A DNA stretch of 45,646 nucleotides from Microcaldota archaeon. GTDB taxonomy: Archaea > Micrarchaeota > Micrarchaeia > Micrarchaeales > Micrarchaeaceae. The notes under the pieces are model-generated. The model worked only from the letters and a program-made list of their open reading frames with translations, did no database searches and was not told the DNA's origin. The stretch spans positions 1 through 45,646 of the forward strand of contig JASHRG010000043.1 in the NCBI GenBank assembly GCA_030037495.1. The letters are read 5' to 3'. The position numbers and the translations under genes were made by a program. Below are positions 40,178 through 45,646 of this stretch, in pieces (the first letter of the stretch is position 1; each line of letters opens with the position of its first letter).

Positions 40178-41497
40178 TCACGCGAAAAGTTTCCTTCTTA
40201 TTGTCTTTTTGTGCCTAGCCTCTATCAACACGTAGTAGATTATTATCAGCGACAGTATAAGTATTACGCCTATAACGAGAGATTCTGTTGGCATGCCTAG
40301 CATAAACCCAAGAAGCGCTATTATTGATATTGCAGGCAGGTATGGATAACCAGGCATCTTGAAGCTGCCTACCTTGCCCCTCTGCCTGAAGTGTATCAAT
40401 GCGAGGCCTGCCATCATGTACGCAAAAAGCAGGCCAAAGTTGCTTATTGATGCTATTTCGTAGATGTTTCCAGAAAATAGCATAACTATCCCTATTATCG
40501 AGGATATTATAATTGCATTCGGGGCAACATCCCTCTTCTTGTTGAAGGTTGCGATCTGTTTTGGCAGTAGTTTATCTGCAGCCATCTGGTAAAGCACCCT
40601 TGATGATGCAAGTATTCTTGCTATAGTTGCTGATGCTGTTGCAATAAGGGCACCTATCGCAACAAGAAGCTCAAGCCATGATGGCGCGTGGACGCTCTGC
40701 AGTGCGAGTGCAAGAGGATCGGCAACTGATACCGTATATTGGTTTGTTGGAAGAAGGAGAATAAGTGCAAAAACTACCAGGACATAAAGCGCAATGCTTA
40801 TTACGACTGAAAGCAGTATGGAAAGCGCTGCCTTGCCGGGGCCACCCCTCACCCTGGCAGTGAATGTGGACACGGTCTGAAATCCTGAGTATGCGAAGAA
40901 TATCGCTATGCTGGCGGCAAAAAGCGAGGATATGCTCCCCTGCTCTGCAGTTGTCTGGAAGTTCATGGGGTTCCAGTTGCCGCCCAGCACAAAGTACAAC
41001 GCAAAGCCTATGAACAGGAGCAGTACCGCCACCTTTATGGCAACAAGAACGGCATCAGACTCTACCGCGCTCTTTATCCCAATGAGGTTTACGACAGCAA
41101 GCGCGACGATGAGCGCTATTGCGAATACAAAGCTATACGCTGCTGCTGTGATGCCAAATATCGAAGACAAATAGGAGCCGAAGCCTATTGCTATTACCGC
41201 TATTCCAGAGGAGTAGCTGAAGTACTGCACAATCCCTGTTATGAAACCAAGCTCGCTGCCAAAAGCCTTGTACGTGTATGAGTATGATGCACCTTTTGTA
41301 TTTGGCAGTATTGAGCCCAGCTCCCCTATCTCAAGCGCTATTATTATTGCCACGACCCCGACTACCACAAATGCAAGAAGCGCGTTTGCACCTGCAAGCG
41401 CAATTGCCGTGCCGCTCAGAACAAATATTCCGGCCCCTATTATTGCTGCCAGCCCCGCGCATGTGGCAAGAAGCATTCCAATTTTGCCATCGCCCAT
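40178..41497 (-). CDS. APC-superfamily amino-acid permease
   Basis: 439 residues with 12 predicted membrane helices and the APC N terminus GLAAIIGAGIFVLSGTAIALAG (unwound helix 1, Gly-Ala-Gly-Ile-Phe motif), plus FFAYSGFQTVSTFTARVRGGPG after helix 5-6 and the RILASSRVLYQMAADKLLPKQ loop. Amino-acid uptake or exchange; the substrate is unknown. First gene of the pair with the YchF-like GTPase. Confidence 0.93.
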   Translation of the reverse strand: MGDGKIGMLLATCAGLAAIIGAGIFVLSGTAIALAGANALLAFVVVGVVAIIIALEIGELGSILPNTKGASYSYTYKAFGSELGFITGIVQYFSYSSGIAVIAIGFGSYLSSIFGITAAAYSFVFAIALIVALAVVNLIGIKSAVESDAVLVAIKVAVLLLFIGFALYFVLGGNWNPMNFQTTAEQGSISSLFAASIAIFFAYSGFQTVSTFTARVRGGPGKAALSILLSVVISIALYVLVVFALILLLPTNQYTVSVADPLALALQSVHAPSWLELLVAIGALIATASATIARILASSRVLYQMAADKLLPKQIATFNKKRDVAPNAIIISSIIGIVMLFSGNIYEIASISNFGLLFAYMMAGLALIHFRQRGKVGSFKMPGYPYLPAISIIALLGFMLGMPTESLVIGVILILSLIIIYYVLIEARHKKTIRRKLFA

Positions 41498-41554
41498 TAA
41501 GCCGCCTTTAAAAAGCTATAGCTATTAAATCTTAAAAGGTATTTGATTTACGAT

Positions 41555-41639
41555 GCAGGGGTCGCGGAGCTTGGTCAAACGCGCCAGGTTCAGGGCCTGG
41601 TCCCTTAGGGGTTCGTGAGTTCAAATCTCACCCCCTGCA
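41555..41639 (+). tRNA. tRNA-Leu (anticodon CAG)
   Basis: Acceptor GCAGGGG/CCCCTGC; D arm GCG...CGC; anticodon stem CCAGG/CCTGG with loop TTCAGGG (anticodon CAG); long class II variable arm CCC TTA GGG; T stem GTGAG/CTCAC with loop TTCAAAT; discriminator A41639. Its 3' part, from the variable arm on, is duplicated at 42292-42335. Confidence 0.96.
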
Positions 41640-41670
41640 TATTTGGAAAAAATAGCTAAAAAGTGGAAAG

Positions 41671-41680
41671 TTTTAAATAT
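41671..41680 (+). promoter_or_regulatory. TATA box of vapBC (Leu)
   Basis: TTTTAAATAT, 22-31 nt before ATG 41702, in the cassette just past the tRNA; the core equals that of the Val cassette. Confidence 0.5.
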
Positions 41681-41701
41681 CTTTGCCACTAGAATATACC
41701 T

Positions 41702-41935
41702 ATGGAAAGAGTAACCGTCGTGGTGGATAGGCAAAGGAGGATATACCTTCCAAGAAAATTCAATGAGAAAGTCGGGGGTAAATTTTTTATCCTGAAGCTT
41801 GGGAATGAGATAAGGCTTGTGCCTGTGCCAAGGGATCCTGCTAAGAACCTGGGAGAGATAGGTGGCAAACTCCCAAAGAAATCTATAAAGCAACTGAAGA
41901 AAGACATCTTGGCCGAAGCGCAAAAGGGGGTCTAA
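41702..41935 (+). CDS. AbrB-type (VapB) antitoxin
   Basis: 77 residues: a SpoVT/AbrB swapped-hairpin domain (RVTVVVDRQRRIYLPRKF, KLGNEIRLVPVP) followed by a helical tail (KSIKQLKKDILAEAQKG) for toxin binding. Its stop TAA overlaps the toxin ATG by one base (TAATG). Unlike the RHH-type antitoxins in the Val and Arg cassettes. Confidence 0.82.
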   Translation: MERVTVVVDRQRRIYLPRKFNEKVGGKFFILKLGNEIRLVPVPRDPAKNLGEIGGKLPKKSIKQLKKDILAEAQKGV

Positions 41936-42297
41936 TGTATGCAGACACTGACTTCTTTTTAGCCCTGCTGAAGGGAAGCGATTGGCTGAAAGCAAACGCC
42001 CTAAAACTGCTTAATAAACATAGGGGTAACATACATACCTCTGAAACCACGTATGTGGAACTGATGCTTTTATCCCAAAAGTATCACCTAGACCCTATAA
42101 AAGTAGTTACTGACGTGATGGAGATCACCAAGACCGACGATGTGACTTACCTAAAGGCTGCACACTACATCAAAGAGAATAGGGTTGGTATTTTTGACGC
42201 TTTCCATGCGGCGCACGCTGGCAGTGAAATAATCAGCTCTGACGGCGTCTATGATCGATTGGGAATCCGTAGGGTCAGGTTAGAAGAGCATCCTTAG
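41935..42297 (+). CDS. VapC-type PIN-domain ribonuclease toxin
   Basis: 120 residues with the PIN acidic residues Asp4 (YADTDFFLALL), Glu in TTYVELMLLSQK, Asp in GIFDAFHAAHA and Asp in SSDGVYDRLG. Some VapC toxins of Mycobacterium cut the anticodon loop of tRNA-Leu(CAG), the same isoacceptor that anchors this gene; that is suggestive only. The final Pro codon and stop (CCT TAG, 42292-42297) lie inside the duplicated tRNA segment. Confidence 0.87.
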   Translation: MYADTDFFLALLKGSDWLKANALKLLNKHRGNIHTSETTYVELMLLSQKYHLDPIKVVTDVMEITKTDDVTYLKAAHYIKENRVGIFDAFHAAHAGSEIISSDGVYDRLGIRRVRLEEHP

Positions 42298-42335
42298 GGG
42301 TTCGTGAGTCCAAATCTCACCCCCTGCATATTTGG
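42292..42335 (+). repeat. tRNA-Leu 3'-part remnant (att-like)
   Basis: 44 bases matching 41603-41646 of tRNA-Leu and its flank with a single T-to-C change in the T loop. It supplies the toxin stop codon on the + strand and the reverse-transcriptase stop codon on the - strand. Confidence 0.93.
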
Positions 42336-43385
42336 GATGATCAACTCGTTGAAGCGTGCAATTACCCTGTTTCTTAAATTGTAGGTATTGGCAAACTTTG
42401 CATAAGCCAGCCATCCTTCAAGGCTTCTGGTTGCATCCTCGATGGTCATTTTTCCTTCTTCTTTCATCAATCTGAATTTTTCTAGCCTTTTCCAAATTCT
42501 TCTTACGTTACTTTTCTTGAGCAGCCTGTACCTGTAGAATATTCTAAATCCAAGAAATGTTATACCGCTCCTAAGCGGAATGATTCTTGACTTTTCTGGG
42601 TGTAGTTGTATCTTGAGGTTTGACCTCAAGAAAGTCTCAATCTCGGATTTGTATCGATTTAGAGCGTTTTTGTCTCTATGAAGTATGACAAAATCATCTA
42701 CGTATCTGATATAATATTTTACTTTGAGTTTGTGTTTTACGAATTTGTCAAGTTCTCCCAAATACACATTTGCAAAGAACTGCGATGTTAGATTGCCTAA
42801 TGGCATACCTTTACCCACCGCCTCGGCATTGTAATTGTCTAATATTTGTTTTATCAACCACATTACGTTTTGATCTTTTATTTTACGGCTGATAATATGT
42901 AATAAAATTTCGTGGTCTACAGTGTCAAAATAATGTCTTATGTCGGCTTTTAGTGCAAACCCACTATCGCCAATCCCAAAAGGCGATGTGCGTTTGATGT
43001 ATACTTTTCTTAGGAACTTTTCTAGTCTTTTAATAGCTAAATGCGTTCCTTTGTGTTTCTGGTTTGCAAAGGAATCGTAAATAAAACCTTTTTCAAGACT
43101 TGGTCCTATCACGTTACATACTGCATGGTGAATTACTCTATCTCTAAAATGTGACGAACTTATTGTCCTAGTCTTGGGATCACTAACAATAAAGTTAGTG
43201 AGCTCTGCCGGCTTATAGGTAAAACTCTCTAGCTCATATTTCAATTGCTTTAAGTTGCTCTCTAAATCTAATTCAAAAACTATTACATATTCCTTCAATG
43301 TTTTCCGCTTCCTGGCTTTCTGCCAGGCCAAAACAAGATTATCGTGAGAACATAGAGTAGAGTACATGTCCATGAAGGTCTCCAT
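42294..43385 (-). CDS. Reverse transcriptase of a diversity-generating retroelement
   Basis: 363 residues. N-terminal MDMYSTLCSHDNLVLAWQKARK and the RTISSSHFRDRVIHHAVCNVI segment are typical of DGR and group II-like RTs. Motif A ALKADIRHYFDTVDH (Asp148), motif 4 GMPLGNLTSQ (193-202; DGR-type Leu-Gly-x-x-x-Ser-Gln), and catalytic YVDD at 228-231 are intact, followed by the FLGFRI segment and a short maturase-like thumb. The last 11 residues (MQGVRFGLTNP) are encoded by the tRNA-Leu remnant. ATG 43385 or 43373 can be the start. Copies template RNA with adenine errors into target genes. Confidence 0.93.
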   Translation of the reverse strand: METFMDMYSTLCSHDNLVLAWQKARKRKTLKEYVIVFELDLESNLKQLKYELESFTYKPAELTNFIVSDPKTRTISSSHFRDRVIHHAVCNVIGPSLEKGFIYDSFANQKHKGTHLAIKRLEKFLRKVYIKRTSPFGIGDSGFALKADIRHYFDTVDHEILLHIISRKIKDQNVMWLIKQILDNYNAEAVGKGMPLGNLTSQFFANVYLGELDKFVKHKLKVKYYIRYVDDFVILHRDKNALNRYKSEIETFLRSNLKIQLHPEKSRIIPLRSGITFLGFRIFYRYRLLKKSNVRRIWKRLEKFRLMKEEGKMTIEDATRSLEGWLAYAKFANTYNLRNRVIARFNELIIPNMQGVRFGLTNP

Positions 43386-43419
43386 GAAACTACCATGAGA
43401 CCTAGGTCACAAGTCAAGT

Positions 43420-43511
43420 CCATTTGAGCACGATTGCCGTTCCTGATGTCCGAATTGACGTTAACCCTGTCCCTGTTGTTGTAGTTGTAGTTGACCTTCG
43501 CGGCCAGAGGC
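43420..43511 (-). other. DGR template repeat (TR)
   Basis: 92 bases, 34 nt upstream of the RT start on the same strand. Read in the target frame it is rich in AAC/AAT codons (Asn-Tyr-Asn-Tyr-Asn-Asn, Asn-Val-Asn, Gly-Asn), the usual sign of a mutable template. It is three bases longer than both VRs (one extra TAC codon) and differs from both at one non-adenine base. The rest of 43386-43723 has no supported gene and probably belongs to the template RNA. Confidence 0.9.
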
Positions 43512-43723
43512 CGAACAATTGTAACCCATCTACTATATGCCATTTCTGGCTCACCGCAGCTTCACGCTTGTAATGTCGCTGCTGAATTTCATGGCTGGTT
43601 TGTCTCTTTGAAATAACCAGCACTATAGACGGATGTGTGGACCTGAGTCTGCACCTGCGATTTCTCGCAGTTTGCGGATTTCTCCTGCAAACCTAGGCAG
43701 GAATAGCTGTAGTTTCTTAGTAC

Positions 43724-44509
43724 TTATGAGTTTCGGATAAGTTGAGCTGCTTTTTCAGCTTGCTGCCTTGCTTCCTCGTCTAATACCTTCTTCTCTGTGG
43801 CAGTTCTCTCCTCAAGAGCCTTAGCCTTCTTCGCAGTGGCTTCCGCGCTTTCAAGTAGCTGCTTTATTTCGGTAATCCGCTGTTCTCTCTGGGCGGCAGA
43901 GCCTCTTTCTTTTGCTAGAATCTCTTCCTCCCTTCTAAGAGCATCTCTCAAAGTGTTCGCTGTAACTTCTGGGTCAGCAACAATTGGCTTCTGCGCTCTA
44001 TCCTGTTCAGGAGGATTAACATACCAGCCTTCTCTAAAATCTTCTTTACTCAGTGCACCTGCGTTTCCTGATCCGAATACTACAATTATGTATTCTCCTG
44101 GGCGCTTCTTCGCCTCTGCATAAAGCTGGTCTATCATTTGGACGTTTGCAAGAAAGGTTGCATCTGCGAGCCTGTGGCCTTTGTCTACTGCGTCGGCCAC
44201 CTCCTTAGGGTCTGTTGACGTGACAGTTTTCTTGCTCAGGCTCAAATTTCCTGCTTCGTCAACTTGCACCACCCGAGCACGATAGCCGTTCCAGAAGCCC
44301 GAATCGACGCCAACCCTGTCACTGTCGTCGTAGTAGTAGACGCCCGCGGCCAGAGGCTTTTCTATACCACTTTTCTTGGTTTCGTTTAGAATTTCTACTG
44401 CGTCTTGGTAAGTGTAAATTCTCCTGCTTGCATCAAACGCTCTTGGAAAGGCTTCTGCCTTGCTAAGTGTACTCGTTTCCCTTACCTGCAGTGCAACAGT
44501 TGCTTTCAT
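43724..44509 (-). CDS. DGR target protein 1 with N-terminal variable region
   Basis: 261 residues, soluble, no signal peptide. The variable repeat encodes residues about 52-80 (PLAAGVYYYDDSDRV to GYRARVV). After it comes a mixed alpha/beta part (to about 175, with EYIIVVFGSGNAGALSKEDF and GWYVNPPE) and a C-terminal coiled coil (about 180-258, Glu/Lys/Ala/Arg-rich). No known fold recognised; it is not a plain C-type lectin domain. Paralogous to the next gene upstream in both domains and VR position. They are 14 nt apart, so one operon. Confidence 0.85.
   Translation of the reverse strand: MKATVALQVRETSTLSKAEAFPRAFDASRRIYTYQDAVEILNETKKSGIEKPLAAGVYYYDDSDRVGVDSGFWNGYRARVVQVDEAGNLSLSKKTVTSTDPKEVADAVDKGHRLADATFLANVQMIDQLYAEAKKRPGEYIIVVFGSGNAGALSKEDFREGWYVNPPEQDRAQKPIVADPEVTANTLRDALRREEEILAKERGSAAQREQRITEIKQLLESAEATAKKAKALEERTATEKKVLDEEARQQAEKAAQLIRNS
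44269..44357 (-). other. DGR variable repeat 1 (VR1)
   Basis: 89 bases aligned to the TR (43420-43511) with one missing TAC codon. Eighteen substitutions seen by eye, 16 at TR adenines (to G, T); the two exceptions are single G changes, one of them (G to C) shared with VR2. The flanks CCTCTGGCCGCG and CGTGCTC are unchanged. Confidence 0.9.
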
Positions 44510-44523
44510 TTAATCACCTATTA

Positions 44524-45270
44524 TTAGTTTCGGACCAGTTCAATTAATTCTGCTTCTAGTTTTTTCTTTTTTTGAGTCAATTCCGTGCCTCTTTCATCAA
44601 CTTCGCCTATTTCCTTTGCTTTCGCCTCTATTTTTGGTATCCTTTCCTTTAGCTTTTTGGCTTCTGCCGTTTTCGCTTCCAGTGATGCCTGCAGTTCTTG
44701 TATCTCCTTTTGAACGGTAGCCAGTCTTTGCCTATCTTCTCTAAGTAGAACTTCGGTATCTGCAATCCTAACCCTTTCGCCTTTCTTTTCCTTATCACTA
44801 ACTAGGTAATAATCTTCGGTAAATTTCTCGCCTCCAGTTAAAGTTAAGGCGTTTTTCGAACTGAATATTAGGAGTTCTCCTAGGTGTTCTTCTATAAATG
44901 CAGTATTAGTGAGTAAAGTTGCATCGTAAAGTTGTTTATTATTCTTCTTAGCTAATTCTGCTCCGGCAGCTACTGAGTCTACAGGATCGCCAAATATCTC
45001 AGGCTTACCATCTTTACCGACAACCACCACCCGAGCACGAAGGCCGCTCCTGAAGTCCGAACCGACGCCAACCCCGCCCCTGTAGTAGTAGTAGTCGACG
45101 CACGCGGCCAGAGGCTTTTCTCCTGCCCCATTGAGAATGTTAACAGTTTCTTTTCCCCATGGCTGGATTCTTTGACTCGGCTTCGTACCTTCTGCAAATG
45201 CATCGTTCGTTCTTGTCAGCGGTGCTTTAGGTTCTGGCACAGTCTTTAGTCTATCAGCGGGCGCACCCAT
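44524..45270 (-). CDS. DGR target protein 2 with N-terminal variable region
   Basis: 248 residues with the same plan as target 1: VR residues about 52-80 (PLAACVDYYYYRGGV to GLRARVV), a middle alpha/beta part (YDATLLTNTAFIEEHLGELLIFSSKNALTLTGGEKFTEDYYLV), and a C-terminal coiled coil (about 165-248, with TEVLLREDRQRLATVQKEIQEL). No membrane segment or signal. The variable Tyr/Asp/Gly-rich surface is likely a binding face. First gene of the operon behind a TATA box at 45301. ATG 45270 chosen. Confidence 0.85.
   Translation of the reverse strand: MGAPADRLKTVPEPKAPLTRTNDAFAEGTKPSQRIQPWGKETVNILNGAGEKPLAACVDYYYYRGGVGVGSDFRSGLRARVVVVGKDGKPEIFGDPVDSVAAGAELAKKNNKQLYDATLLTNTAFIEEHLGELLIFSSKNALTLTGGEKFTEDYYLVSDKEKKGERVRIADTEVLLREDRQRLATVQKEIQELQASLEAKTAEAKKLKERIPKIEAKAKEIGEVDERGTELTQKKKKLEAELIELVRN
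45027..45115 (-). other. DGR variable repeat 2 (VR2)
   Basis: 89 bases, same missing codon as VR1. Twenty substitutions against the TR, 19 at TR adenines (to G, T and C), one G-to-C shared with VR1. AAC codons become GAC, TAC or GGC and AAT becomes CTT or GGT, as expected from adenine mutagenesis. Confidence 0.9.
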
Positions 45271-45300
45271 ATAATCACTACAATATCTACTGTTTTGCCA

Positions 45301-45310
45301 GATATATATA
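45301..45310 (-). promoter_or_regulatory. TATA box of the DGR target operon
   Basis: TATATATATC on the minus strand, 31-40 nt before ATG 45270. Confidence 0.5.
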
Positions 45311-45430
45311 CTGTTGCTTTATTTACAAATTATTAGCAATTCGTTGCGCTTTTGTAAGCGTATAAACCCTCCTTTTGCCCACCTCTGCCGCCTTGCAATC
45401 CAATGAACCTCGATGTCGCTGAAGCAAAGA

Positions 45431-45442
45431 CTTATAAATAAG
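45431..45442 (+). promoter_or_regulatory. TATA box of the 45471 gene
   Basis: CTTATAAATAAG, 29-40 nt before ATG 45471 and about 130 nt from the opposing DGR promoter. Confidence 0.5.
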
Positions 45443-45470
45443 AAAGTAAGATAATATTACTAGTGATTCT

Positions 45471-45646
45471 ATGGAAGAAGAGGTTACTGTTGTTAGTACC
45501 AGAGGGCAAGTTGTCATTCCTCAAGATATAAGAAAAAGAATGCGTCTAAAGCCTAAGGACAGGCTCATAGTGTATGGTGAGGAGGACACGATAATCATGA
45601 AAAGGCTTGAGCTGCCTGAGCTAAAGGAGACGTGGGCAAAGATAGG
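45471..45646 (+). CDS. AbrB/SpoVT-type DNA-binding protein, 3'-truncated by window edge
   Basis: The visible 58 residues form a complete swapped-hairpin domain: EVTVVSTRGQVVIPQDIRKR, MRLKPKDRLIVYGEED, TIIMKRLELPELKETW. Such proteins are antitoxins or transcription regulators. The frame is open at base 45646. A toxin gene may follow outside the window. It diverges from the DGR operon. Confidence 0.85.
   Translation, partial: MEEEVTVVSTRGQVVIPQDIRKRMRLKPKDRLIVYGEEDTIIMKRLELPELKETWAKI

Larger units (their letters stand above)
41640..42335 (+). mobile_element. tRNA-Leu-anchored VapBC cassette
   Basis: The cleanest of the tRNA cassettes. A 44-nt direct repeat (41603-41646 and 42292-42335, one mismatch) encloses an AbrB-type antitoxin and a PIN toxin in the tRNA direction. 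The repeat covers the variable arm, T arm, acceptor strand and seven flanking bases. No recombinase inside. Confidence 0.75.
42294..45270 (-). mobile_element. Diversity-generating retroelement (DGR): two targets, TR, RT
   Basis: In minus-strand order: target gene 2 (VR 45027-45115), target gene 1 (VR 44269-44357), template repeat 43420-43511, RT. This is the standard DGR order without a recognisable Avd accessory gene. Hand alignment finds 16 of 18 differences (TR against target 1) and 19 of 20 (TR against target 2) at template adenines. Confidence 0.88.

Noticed and set aside
43295-43543. 82-codon protein gene over the DGR template repeat
   Set aside because: The frame is the VR reading frame passing through the TR and overlaps the RT start. 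It is expected for a template and has no start signal or conserved protein character.
1-45646. CRISPR array, insertion sequence, transposase or integrase
   Set aside because: No regularly spaced repeats and no DDE, HUH, serine or tyrosine recombinase motifs were found in any long frame.

Overview
The window is archaeal and most resembles a DPANN genome, probably Micrarchaeota-like. The evidence is an Spt5-L11 pair, geranylgeranylglyceryl-phosphate synthase, Sec61beta, archaeal-type RNase Z, TATA boxes 20-40 nt upstream of starts with little leader, and several pilin-like proteins with an N-terminal (Q)(A/G)xxEY helix. No tool was run. Family calls are by eye.

Layout. 1-6.99 kb: conserved + strand genes (Spt5, L11, a coiled-coil protein, a proline-dehydrogenase-like protein, an NAD-dependent epimerase, GGGPS, a short NFACT/Rqc2-like protein, RNase Z), ending in tRNA-Val(GAC). 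7.0-10.3 kb: a VapBC pair, an SDR, and an orphan gene pair split by one in-frame TAG and flanked by a duplicated SDR 3' end. 10.3-19.7 kb: envelope genes: a DUF4382-like protein, a four-gene MacB-type ABC operon, AlkA, two nucleotidyltransferases, a GmhB-like phosphatase and two divergent pilin-like adhesins. 19.9-23.5 kb: an AT-rich island with a dynamin-like GTPase and four small genes, bounded by a 14-bp inverted repeat. 23.8-27.35 kb: a Dph6-like ligase, then two cassettes stacked behind tRNA-Glu(CTC). 27.4-32.9 kb: small housekeeping and unknown genes, then tRNA-Arg(CCT) with VapBC on its 3' side and an NYN nuclease on its 5' side. 33-41.5 kb: a pilin-like DUF2341 protein, ArgS, NnrD, an AbrB/winged-helix regulator, Sec61beta, a YchF/DRG-like GTPase and an APC permease. 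41.5-45.6 kb: tRNA-Leu(CAG) with VapBC, then a diversity-generating retroelement (DGR), then the start of another AbrB gene.

Two systems stand out. (1) At four different tRNA genes (Val, Glu, Arg, Leu), an intact tRNA is followed, in its own direction, by a two-gene unit (VapBC three times; ADP-ribosyltransferase plus membrane protein; AbiEii-like nucleotidyltransferase plus small basic protein) and then by a copy of that tRNA's 3' part. tRNA-Glu carries two such units in tandem. This looks like integron-style capture of self-promoted toxin-type cassettes at tRNA 3' ends, with no integrase in the window. (2) The DGR has a reverse transcriptase, an adenine-rich template repeat and two paralogous target genes whose variable repeats differ from the template almost only at template adenines. 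The variable repeats lie in the N-terminal third of soluble coiled-coil proteins, not in a C-terminal lectin fold.
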